Shown here piece after piece: positions 36,799-47,697 of a stretch of 64,000 nt of DNA (position 1 is the stretch's first letter; each line of letters starts with the position of its first letter). The position numbers and the translations under genes are program-made. Under the pieces are notes generated by a model that saw nothing but the letters and a program-made list of their open reading frames with translations, had not been told where the DNA came from and searched no databases. This DNA is from Chionoecetes opilio (lineage: Eukaryota; Arthropoda; Malacostraca; Decapoda; Majidae). The DNA lies in the NCBI GenBank assembly GCA_016584305.1, contig JACEEZ010007142.1, positions 22,501 through 86,500 of the forward strand, written 5' to 3'.

Positions 36799-37729
36799 AT
36801 GCCGAAGGACCGGCCCGCACGCCCCACCCCCCTCCTGTGGTGGGTGTCGGCACTTGCTTTGGCCGCGGCTGCTCAGCTGGCTGCGTCCTCACAACTCTCA
36901 GCGAATGTCAAGGGAAATAATGCGGCTTATCATAAGAGAGGTACTGTATTACATCCTTAATAGTTTTTCTTTATATCATTGTTATTATTATTGTTATCAC
37001 TATTGTTGTTGATATTATTATTACTCCTCGACTGAAATCTTTCCTCAATCTTCCCCTCTAGAGTTCGACATGAACTCCGAAGCACAAGCACAGGAGGTAC
37101 TCGAGATTCCTGGTCACCTGCTTCATGTATTGGGCATGCACTACGATCTGGATCTTTCTGACGACGGTAACACAGTGGAATCCATTAACAGCGACTTGGC
37201 TCCAGCTCCACTACCGCAAATCCAGGAGCCCTTCATTCCTGCCTACCACCACTATGTCTCTGCTCCCAGTGCGGTGCAGGACAGTGCTTCGCCAGCCTCC
37301 CAGTTAACTCAACCCATCCCTGTATCCTTGCTCCCCTCGGCGGTCTCCAACCCCACGAACTGCTTCCAGAACACTTTGTGCGTCCTAGGAGTTGCACTAA
37401 CCCTGGCCCTCACCGCCTCTGCTTTGATCCTGCTTCCCTTCTCAGCACAGGGCCGCAGGAAAAGAAGCCTTTATGACGAAACTCGCAGTAATGAAGGCAT
37501 GATGGAACTCTTTGTCGATAGCCTTCTGCATAGCCCTGATTTGGAGCAATGCCTTCCTGCACCGACCCACTTCCTTTTGCCGCCCAGAAACACTACCAAA
37601 GGAGGTACTAAAAGACTAGATTACATAATATTGTGTATATTAAGTGGCCGGGGAAAGCTCCATCCTCATATTGTTACGGAAAGTTCAACGAGGAAAACAC
37701 ATCGTGATCGCAATAGACGAGAATTCTGA
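36799..37729 (+). CDS. Small secreted or membrane protein, paralog of upstream module
   Basis: Exons 36799-36940 and 37062-37729 join in phase 1 at GAG|GTACTG and CCCTCTAG. Exon 1 gives a classic signal peptide: basic MPKDRPARP, then LLWWVSALALAAAAQLAASS. Exon 2 has an acidic stretch with PGHLLHVLG (37108), a Pro-rich linker, then NCFQNTLCVLGVALTLAL (37354), more hydrophobic residues and GRRKR, followed by a polar tail with DSLLHSPDLEQC. Order and spacing copy the end of the 32862-35233 exon, so the two are tandem paralogs with very different extracellular lengths. A donor inside KG|GTACTA near 37600 could shorten exon 2 and lead to further exons. Function unknown. Confidence 0.6.
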
Positions 37730-39062
37730 GTCGAAGTATATTGATGCATTGAAGATTGTGGTTCATTTTACGCCTTCAGGTTCGAGACCCATTTACAGCT
37801 CGAGATTTTATTCCTGAAAACGCGGGAAGTTACTGTCTCCCTTGAACAAGGAGATGGAGTGTGTGTAATGGTCGCGTGCCCAGTTTCCTCAAAGATCGGT
37901 CTCTATGAGCTATAAGTTTATGGTAAACAATTTGGTTTCGTTTTCAATATTTTAAGTCTTGTGTTACAAACATATTGAGCTTTTATACACGAATGATAGA
38001 TATAATACAATAAAGAAAAGGATGGTTGGGTTGCATATACTTTGATATAAAGAAACCTTTCAACTTCCCACACAAGAGACATGGAAATTTGAAAATACTG
38101 GAGGACATGGGATTCATTTTTTTTTGGTCGCGGTAGTGTGAAGGTGATGCAATGTGAAAGGCGCCGATCAGACCCTGAATCTCTAAGGGAACTGAGTAAC
38201 ATTCATGCTATACGATCTCTAAATCTTCACCAATAGGCAGGATACAGCAGTAGATATAGTTCATAAGATGTCCCACTCAACACTGCGCGGGTGCGGCTGG
38301 TTAGTTGCAATCAGCGTCTGGGTGCACATGTACTAAGGATTGTACATTATAATATCCCTCTCCTTGATATAGCTACAGTCCCGCTGGTCTTGTTTGCTCC
38401 CGTACAGTCTATCAAAAAGTTGTTTAAGGTTTGTGCGACTATACTATAGACGATTGTGTGGCAGCAACAGCAGGATCCCGACAGCCCACAGCCACAGAAC
38501 GAAACTGCGAGACACTGCATGAAAAAAGTGTGAAAGAGGCGTCAGGCAGAATTGTGTCTCGCAGTTCACTCGCTCTGTGGTATTAATGATTTTGATTACG
38601 TACTCAATAACTCGTGTCACGTAATACAGTACTTGATTTGTGACTGCCAATTTCGGGCTATTAAACCTCTGAAATGTTCCGGCCAGAGGGTGGAGGTGTT
38701 CTTTCAAGTCCTCATCCTGGCTACATGCCTTAACATCTACATGAACATTTTATTTAACCTGTTGATAGCATGGTTATCATCACTTTTTAAATTTTGTTTT
38801 TGCCGCGTGCCTGAATCGTGTCAATCGCCGGTCAGGCAGAGTCGGCGGTCACACACGATTCGGCTATTTTTTATATTTTTTGTATTATATCTTGTAATTT
38901 ATGACTAAAAAAAGTATAAATTCTAACTCGATCTGAATTTAACTGTAGATAAATTAATACAAGTCGAAGTAAATCATCCGTAACACTAATTAGCTACACA
39001 AGCCTTGCCGAAATAGGTGGTTCCGGTTCCTCCAGTGGTTGTTGTGAGTGTCTTGGCGAGGC
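37730..39062. other. Intergenic
   Basis: No gene recognised. It ends in the 5' region of FIP1. Confidence 0.5.
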
Positions 39063-42000
39063 ATGGCGGAGGTGCAGGACGACGACCAATGGCTGTACGG
39101 CGACGACAAGGACGACCCCAGGGAGGAGGGAGGCGAAGGGCGGGAAAGACCTCAAGCGAAGGACAAAGCAGCGGAGGTGAGCCATGGGGACAGGGGTGTG
39201 TGCGTGCGGGGCAGGGCGGTGGGGCGGGGTTTTTGGCGGGCCGGGGAAAGCGTTCTGTCATGTTATGTTGTGTATTGTTTAGTATTAGTATTGTTTCTAT
39301 ATCTATTATGTTGTGAGTAGCACCAATGATTTGTACCTGTTAAATACCTCGTTATGTATGTATTAACAGTATTTCCTGACGCAGATCCATTCGCCGTTAC
39401 GTAAGACTATTTTATTACGGCTGAGGACGTCCCTTCGTGGGGGTCTTTTGCGGGTATTTTGGTACTTTCGACCCGTCATTGAGTACGAGGTCAAAAGTGA
39501 TGTTTTCCTGTGTATTATGATGTGTTAAGAATGATGGTTACGTTAAAAATCGTCGGGAATGCCTAATTTTCCGGTTATTTACGGTTTAGGTTAGCGACGC
39601 AACCAATGTCCAGGTTAGGTTAGTGAACTAGAGGGGGTGGCGAATATTTAGAACATGACTGTGTCTGGATTCAAGTATTTTTCACCTTTCTACTGTTTCT
39701 ATGGGTCATAACGAGTGTGAAAGTAACAATGAAATGTTGTGCAAACATTATTTATTTCAAAGGCTAGGTTTGGTTAAGTTAGTTTTAGGGTTTAGGTTAT
39801 CGATTAGGCATTCCCAACGGTTAGTTAGAGGGTTAGGTTAGGTTAGTATAATGGTTTGAATAAGTTATTATTTGATGCTTTTACAAATGGAGTGTTTTTT
39901 TCTAGTCAAAAAGTCTAAAAAGTGTATTTTTATAAATTTGTCATCACTTTTTTGAATTGCAAAAAACACATTTTTTGAGGTTTGCACAGGAAAAAAAAAA
40001 CTATCTCCATTAGAGAAAACACGGGATTTGATTTAGAAAGGGTCTGTAGTCCTGTGTTCCTGCTGTTCAATATTGAGAGCATGCAAGGCTATAGTGACAT
40101 AATTCTGTTTGATATACTTTAAGTCAGCAATTGTGTACTAGTGTGTCTCTATTTCTACAGGAAAATGGAAACGAAGAAACCCCGGCCGAGGAAGGTGAAG
40201 AAGGGGAGGAGGAGGAGGAGGAGGAGGTAGAGAAAGACAAAGACAAGGATGAAGACAAAGAGAAGGACAAAGATAAAGATAAGGATGGAGAGAAGGAGAA
40301 AGATGGAGAAGAAAAAGAAGACGAAGGTATGTTGTTGTATGATCCTCAATTTACATTTGATCTATTTAACCCTTTGAGACCCAGAACGTAATTTCCATTA
40401 TGATTTAGCTACCATATGACGATATTAATTGATATAAGCAATATTTTATACATATGACCTGTTTAGTATCCTTGTTAGCTTGTTAATTTGGTATATTAAG
40501 CTAGTTTTTGTAATTTTATGGCTAACAACAGACGATTTTATATAGCAAAGGAAAGATCTGGGCGTGAAGGGGTTAAATGATCATTGAAATCCAGTGATGG
40601 TGGTGTTATTTCTTAGTTAACATAAATTATTTGTGAAAAGTGTCATTCTGAAGTACAGGACAAAATTAAAAGACTTTTTGATATCCTACATTTCTTATCA
40701 TTCTTTTCCCTGATATAATGCTAATGGGAATGATTAACAAAATTCTGTGTTCAGAGATGGAAGGAGAGAAGGAGGGCGGTGAGAAGGGTGATGACGATGA
40801 TAGCAGTGATGAAGACGACCTGACCGTCACTATCGGCGCCTTGAAGACCCAGCCAGACATAATCCAGGCGCCCACAGCCCCTCACGGCGCTCGCTTCCAG
40901 CCCAAGGTATGCACTTTATTTCCAGCCCAAGGCACAGTGGTAACACTATAAAGGCATAATTCAGCCAACCCACTTTCAGTTCTTCCAGCCCAAGGTACAC
41001 ACTCTAGGGAAGTCAGTCAACTATATGCCGTTGTTTTTGTGTGACTTTTTACAGTAGCTATAACAAGGAAAGTGATGATGACAACATTTTTCATCACTGC
41101 AATAAGGATAGGAAGACGTGATATACTGTAGCAAAGAGTCATCAACGTTCTCTTTCTTTACTCAGATTGTTTGTTTTCCACTTTTTTTTCATTTCTCCAT
41201 TCTGATCACACTGTAGTTATTAACAGAGTTTGGATGATTAAGACATTTTTGCTAATTTTCTGCTGAACCTCTATGTAGTCCTGGTATATTAGGCTATTGT
41301 GTTTTGTTAGAAAGGTAATGATTGCTTTGTTCCGTGCACCAGGCAACACCCACTGCCGGCCTGAAGGACGAGGACTTCTCGACGCCGGGCAAAGTGAATG
41401 GCGTGCCCGTCACGGAGTTCAATTTGGCAGAGTTGGAGGAGAAGCCTTGGAGGTAACATTTGAAAGATTTTTTTCCAACATTTTAACCCCTTGAGACCCA
41501 GAACGTAATTTCCATTGTAATTTGGCTACTATTAGACAATTTTTAGTGACTATAAGCAATATTTTATAGATATGACCTGTTGAGTATCCTTGTCCACTAA
41601 CTAATTTGGTATATTCAGTTACTTTTCGTAATTTGATGGCTAATTAGAGACAATTTTATATAGCAAAGGAAAAGTCTGGGTGTGAAGGGGTTAAGATAAC
41701 TTTTTTAACAATTTTAAGATATAACCTGTGCACGTATTTGTTTAGTTAAGTTAAAGGAAAGGTTAAGGTTGTTAGGTTAAGTTAAGGAAATCTCAATAGC
41801 AAAAATAATGTGATGTGATGTAATAAAGATCTGAAAGCAGTGTTTGGTAATCTTATGGGTTAGCACAAACGTCTGTAGGTAGCGACAAATATTTTTTTGT
41901 TTTGTTTTGTTTTTTGTTTTAGGCGTCATAGAATGTTGAAATATAATATAATTGATCTGTATTGACCTCTTTCAGAAAACCCGGCGCCGACATCTCCGAC

Positions 42001-45000
42001 TACTTCAACTACGGGTTCAACGAGGAGACGTGGTTCAGGTACTGTGAGCGCCAGAAGAGGATGAGGATCAACGAGTCCGGCGCCGGCCTGGCGGGGCTCG
42101 GCATCAGCATCACAAAGGTACGGCAGGGTTTTGAATTTTTTATTATAATTATTATTTTTTATTTTTTTTTATTTTTTTTTTTATTATTATTATTACTATT
42201 TTTTAGTATTTTTATTATTATTATTATTATTAGCATTATTATCACATTTTTTTTATTATTAATATTTTTACTTTATCATTATTACATTTATTATTATTAT
42301 TACTTATTTTTTTTTTTTATTATTATTATTACCTTTATTATTATTATTATTTTCATTATTATATTTTTTTATCATTTATTATTATTATTATTATCTTTTA
42401 TATATGTATAAAATTTCATGTCATGGAATTTCTTGTATTCTATGAAAAAAATAACAATCTTAGCAATTTGTGGACTGTTAAAATGAGTGAATTTAGTGTT
42501 GAGGGGCGCCAGTATGCAGAGATGTTATAATAGTCTAGTTATAATAATAGTAATAATAATTATTTTATTTTCACCTGAAGGCATATAGGAAAAAAAAAGA
42601 AAAAACACAACATAATATACATACATGAGGAAATTTACTTAAATACTAAATAAAATAAAATATGATATCTACATGTAGGCCTATGTAATTTTATTTCAGC
42701 CCTTAACCCCTTGAGACCCAGAACGTAATTTTCATTGTAATTTAACCACCATTCGACGATTTTAATGAACATAAGCAATATTATATACCTACTAGATATT
42801 ACCTGTTTAAAATCCTTGTCCATCAGTTAATTTGGTTATTTAGTTACTTTTTCGTAGTTTTATGGCTAATAACAGACGATATCATATAGCAAAAGAAGAT
42901 CTGGGTGTCAAGGGGTTAAATATAGCCTTACATTGATGCACTATACACACCATGCTATTATGATATACTACATAATATGATTGTGGTAGTCCAGACCAAT
43001 ATTGGGATAAGTTTAGGCCAGGAAAGTTGTATTGTTGTTTTGAAAATATACCGTTATTGTTTTCAGCTCTGTGTATTGTTTGTTTATAGGTTCACTTAGG
43101 TTAAATTTGTTTTTCAATAATTTTTGTCGCAAATCACACACACAAAAAAAATATTAGTGAATTGCGACAGAAACGGTTAGCAGTTTAATTCAAAACTCAC
43201 CAGAAAAAAAATGTTTCGTCCACCAAAGTGAACTCGGTGTCAAATGGAAATTTACCGAAAATATACCTATACTGGTTTTTTTAACACCTTGAGGCCCATA
43301 ACGTAATTTCCATTGTAATTTGGGTACCATTAGACAATTTTTAGTGACTATAAGCAACATTTTATAGATATGACCTGTTTAGTATCCTTGTCCACTAACT
43401 AATTTGGTATATTCAGTGACTTTTCGTAATTTTATGGCTAACAACATAGGCTTTTTTATAGTAAAGGAAAGATCTGGGTGTGAAGGGGTTAACGAGGTGA
43501 AAAATCCTGACCCCTTACTGTTTACTGACTGATATTTGATGCCAGGAGAAGGGAATACTACGGTTTTTCTTAACTTCAGTTGTATTTTATCATAGCTAAC
43601 CATATTATCAGGTAAACATAGGCATAATTTTAAGCATGAACCTTAAGATAGAATGGAATTTTTGCCTCATTAGAAAAAATATACCTACATATGTTATTGT
43701 TTTCAGCCCTTTGGCAACGCTCCGAACACGATCCCGGTGACCATCGTGAATGACAACAGTAAGTACGGAGGCGCCGGGTGCCAGCGTCCCAAGGCCGGGC
43801 CGCCGCCGCGCAACAAGGGCATGGGCCAGATCGACGTCATAGGAGGAGCGGCCGCCAACAAAACGAGCACCATTCAGGTACATCCATGACATCTTTGTGC
43901 TTCTTATTTCATCCATGACGGGCAGATTCATTCATTGTTTTGTCTGTGTACCTCTATACCCACCATAAAGTAACATGAATTTCAAAACAAAGTAAAGTAA
44001 AAAAGAAAAAGTAAAGTAAAGTAAAGTAAGTAAAGTAAAGTAAAAAAGTAAAGTAAAGTAAAGTAAAGTAAAAAAGAAAAAGTAAAGTAAAGTAAAAAAA
44101 AAAAAAAAGTAAAAAAGAAAAAGTAAAAATAAAGTAGAAAGTAAAGTAAAGATAAAGGTCAAAAAGGACAGTTATCTTGCTACAATTATTAATACTTTTG
44201 TCCCTCAACCTTTATACCCACCATAAAATACCTTGATGGATTGATTTAATGCCAAAAAAAGGGGATGTGCCAGACTAATGTACCTTGAATTCCACCAGGT
44301 GATGACGGCTGATCGGCGCGAGTACTCCAACAAGGTGATGAGTGGCCCTCCCCCGCCCCTCCCCTCGCAGCCCAACTACAACGACATGGAGTAAGCAACC
44401 TTATGTCCTTGTGTCTCCAAGGGGTGTTCAGACCCAGAGTGTAATTTTCATTGTAATTTGGGTACCATTAGACGAATTTTAGTTAATATTAGCAATATTT
44501 TATAGCTATGACCTGTTAGTATCCTTGTCCACTAACTATTTTGGTATATTAAGTTACTTCTTGTACTTTTATAGCTAACAACAGACGATTTTATGTAGCC
44601 AAGGAAAGATCTGGGCGTGAAGGGGTTAATGGTACTTGGGGGGGGGGGGCTCGGATGGTAGGATGGTAGGCTCTGGAGGTTCACTTGAGGGCTGTGTGAT
44701 GGTTGGTCCTCGCCCGTTGGTGGCGCAGGCAGGATTCTTATAGTGACGCCTGTGAGGCTCATGCCGCCCCCCTGTGTCCTCTGATGCACTCGCAGTCGAA
44801 GGTAGAGTTGATAGGCAGGGCATGTGGGTGTTCTTAGGCCACTCGACGGTGCAGAAAGGTTTTGGGTTTCTTCGGGGATCGAACTCGGGTCACCGAGAAC
44901 GCCAGTCGGAGACTAGCCGCTCCGCTACCGCCTCCCCTGCTAAAACTGCTAAAGATTGCAGCGTTTTTTATGTACAAGTCGAACATATCTGATTTTTTTA

Positions 45001-46241
45001 GGATAATCTTTTGCTTACTTGTATAAGAGAGCAGACGGGGGGGGGGGGGGGGGGGGAGATAAAACTGTCTGAAGAGAACAGTGAAAAAAATTTATAGGAG
45101 CCCAGGTTAATGGGAATATCAAGAAAGAGATGGCAAGTGGTCAAGAGAACTATAGGTTAGAAGTGCACAGCTGCTAATGATCTGTTTGTTTGTTCCTCAG
45201 TCTTGTATTGTAAACACAAGCATTAGAAAATTCACTTCTACCTATTTTCAGTGTTTTTTTATCAACTAAGATTAAATGCCATTAATGAGGATGTTGCAAG
45301 TAGCGAAATACCCATAGCCACCATTTTCCTTGCCTTCTTATTGTCCTTTTCATCACAAGTCTCCACCTTTGCCTGTGCAGGTTTGGGGGCAACCCTTACG
45401 GAGAAACTTACTATCCTGGCGATGCTCCTCCACCATTTTACGGCGGTGGTGGTGGAGGGTTTGACAACCCACAGCCACCGTGGGGCTCCGGCCCACCGCC
45501 GCCCATCGGCCAGAACAACTGGGATGGACCAGGGCCCGGGCCACTCCCTCCCCCCTCAGTGACCCCGGTGTCCAGTGGCCCCCCCCCAGGCTACTTTGAG
45601 GAGGACTCCATGAGTGCCCCGCCGCCGCTGCCTGAGCCTGAGGAGGAGAGGCACAGGTAACCACTCAAGGGTTCTATATTTTCTTGAAGTATATTTGATA
45701 TTTGATATTTATATAAAAAAGTGAAGTGGGATCTCGTGAGAGAAAAGTTTGGTTGTTTAGAAAACTAAGGAAAAATTGTGTGTCACTAATCAGGTGCAGT
45801 AAGAAACGTGTTCATGTCTTGAACGTGAAGCCAGTCTGGCATGAATCGATGATGAATTTACTTCATATTATTATCATGTTCACTGGATGATATATCTTAG
45901 GTTTTAGGCTTTAGATAAAGTTTCAGATTTACATATGGACAGGAATATTGGTGGTTGTATATATAACTACACCGGGGCCCTGTTGTGATGGGCTATGTTA
46001 ATTAAGAGACTGAAAAAACATGTTATTATTTAGATATTTAATATTTGAAAACAGTGGACAATTAAGAAAATGATCACCTGTTTCGGTAACATCCAATACT
46101 TCCAGGTCTCGGAGAAGCCATCGGTCGCGCAGTCGGTCGCCGAGCCGACACAGACACTCGGGCCGCCACCGCTCCCGCTCCCGCTCCCCTTCGCACAGAC
46201 ACAAGCGCAAGAAGTCTAAGAGAGAACGCGAAACTGAATAA
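39063..46241 (+). CDS. FIP1L1: FIP1, pre-mRNA polyadenylation factor
   Basis: Part of the CPSF cleavage/polyadenylation complex; bridges CPSF and poly(A) polymerase in the nucleus. Exons: 39063-39176, 40161-40326, 40755-40906, 41343-41452, 41976-42117, 43707-43877, 44299-44390, 45381-45656, 46106-46241. All are GT-AG and all phases agree, giving about 453 residues. Start [15 protein letters not shown]; exon 2 is extremely acidic/lysine-rich; exon 3 has [12 protein letters not shown]; exons 4-5 hold the conserved Fip1 motif [20 protein letters not shown] and continue GFNEETW; exon 6 has GQIDVIGG; exon 8 is Pro/Gly-rich; the last exon is an RS/RH-rich tail ending [10 protein letters not shown]. 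Several introns carry MITEs or a SINE. Confidence 0.95.
40366..40576 (+). mobile_element. TTAA-MITE copy 3 (FIP1 intron 2)
   Basis: Full length with TTAA at both ends, 40 bp after the exon 2 donor. Confidence 0.85.
41483..41694 (+). mobile_element. TTAA-MITE copy 4 (FIP1 intron 4)
   Basis: Full length, TTAA at both ends, about 30 bp after the exon 4 donor. Confidence 0.85.
42133..42405 (+). repeat. (ATT)n-rich tract in FIP1 intron 5
   Basis: TTATTATTATT runs mixed with T-runs. The Ile/Phe ORF across it is meaningless. Confidence 0.85.
42703..42919 (+). mobile_element. TTAA-MITE copy 5 (FIP1 intron 5)
   Basis: Full length, slightly diverged, TTAA at both ends. Confidence 0.85.
43281..43492 (+). 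mobile_element. TTAA-MITE copy 6 (FIP1 intron 5)
   Basis: Full length. Its right TTAA (43489-43492) is also the left TTAA of a second-family MITE. Confidence 0.85.
43489..43675 (-). mobile_element. Second MITE family, copy 2
   Basis: Begins TTAACGAGGTGAAAAATCC and ends near GGAATTTTTGCCTCATTAG, reverse to the copy at 16943. Abuts the TTAA-MITE on its left. Confidence 0.75.
43990..44157 (+). repeat. (GTAAA)n microsatellite in FIP1 intron 6
   Basis: Imperfect AAAGT/GTAAA pentanucleotide repeats with A-runs. Confidence 0.9.
44416..44629 (+). mobile_element. TTAA-MITE copy 7 (FIP1 intron 7)
   Basis: The left end is mutated (GGGGTGTTCAGACCCAGAG); the right end with TTAA is intact. Confidence 0.75.
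44650..44936 (-). repeat. tRNA-derived SINE family 2, copy 2 (FIP1 intron 7)
   Basis: Same body and GAGTTCGATCCCC box as the copy at 22451. A G-run precedes it at 44639. Confidence 0.8.
45037..45056 (+). repeat. Poly-G tract in FIP1 intron 7
   Basis: Twenty consecutive G. Could form a G-quadruplex in RNA or DNA; the length may be an assembly estimate. Confidence 0.7.
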
Positions 46242-46817
46242 CTCACTCAACAGTACAAGTGTCGGGGATCTAATTCACATACGTTCTAAGGATTTGCTTA
46301 GGGATTTGGAAAGCATTTTTAAATATGTTTGTGGTTGCTTGATCATTTTGTGTAGACTAATATTACATAACATCAATTGAAATGAAATGGATTCTTAATA
46401 TCCAGAGTTCTCCTGAGAAGTAAGGTGTGTGGTGTTTTGAGTTTCCTCTCCTGAAAAGTAAAGTTTGGTGTTGAAAAAATGTGAATTTGAAACATTAAGA
46501 TATCTGTGACAACTAGTAATCTTGTTTGTATGCAACTTCTTTCTTACACTTAGCATGATCAGTTTCGTCCAACTTACTGTATTTTCGGGAATCTACGAAG
46601 CTGCGATATGCTAGACCCAATTTAGACTTGCAACGTTTTGGAACAAAGAAAATCATAAAAATAGGTCTAAACACTCACTTATATTACCAAGATGTTAGGT
46701 TTGTGGATTCATTTTGGCAAGGACACTCACGATGGCTTAGTCCAGGCCACTCCACTTTCCTCGCTGGGCTGGATTACCTCCGAGCGGTACATCCTGTATC
46801 TGATCTAACCATCCTGC

Positions 46818-46962
46818 TGTAACATTCCGTTCTTTCCCCTTCCCTCACCGTTTTGCCATTTTTCTATAACCCCTCCCCTTTTCAGGCTTTGCCATAGTGC
46901 CATATGACCTCTGTTGTCTAGCACATTCACCTTTTTTTTGGCATTAAATCAATCAATCAACC
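46818..46962 (+). repeat. SINE-like tail, copy 2
   Basis: TAACATTCCGTTCTTTCCCC through GGCATTAAATCAATCAATC, in the FIP1 3' region. Confidence 0.7.
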
Positions 46963-47285
46963 TCCAAGCGGGTAAGTAGTCAACCTAAAATGCTCGCCGA
47001 TATCCAGTGTCTCAGCTACCCAGCCCGCCGGGCCAAGGGGAGTCACCAGGACTAAGCTATCATAAGTAGTCTTGCCAAACTGAATACCGTATAAGTGACA
47101 TGCAGATAATTGTGACTGCCTATTGTGTGCATCTTTTTCCGGTACAGATACCCAGTAAGTTTACACTATAAAGCTCACCCACGGCAGTCTTGATGGTTTG
47201 TGTAACTTAGCATTCAACTGTCTCAATGCACTGGAGGGCTTGGCATCAGATTTTATAGCATATATTTCATTACTTCATTGATTCA

Positions 47286-47291
47286 AATAAA
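47286..47291 (+). terminator. Candidate FIP1 poly(A) signal
   Basis: AATAAA about 1 kb after the FIP1 stop, followed by T-rich sequence. Confidence 0.4.
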
Positions 47292-47697
47292 ACTTTTTCA
47301 AGTTCGCTGGTGACAATATCTGTATGTACAAATTTGGCACGAACTTTTCTTTTATTATTTTTCTCATTTGTATATGAACATTTATTAGCAATGAGTTACC
47401 TCGTTATTCAAATCAACTTTAAATGAGGAAACTTTGAGTATAGTTCTCTGCTCTTCAATCTGTAAGTTCGATGAGTTGTATTGGCATGTTTCTTTTGAGA
47501 GGAAAAAATGGAGTTTACATCAGATGGCGGATATTTAAACATTTTCTTTCCTCTTTTTATCAGTTATTTGGTGCATAGATTCGTCTCCTGTGTGTCTGTG
47601 TCCATTCTATCTTGATTGTGCTTTGAATCTTAAAGCAAAGGGGATTTGATTTTGAGAGTTAGGGCACAGTGGCTGGAGGTAATAATAGTGTGTTTAG

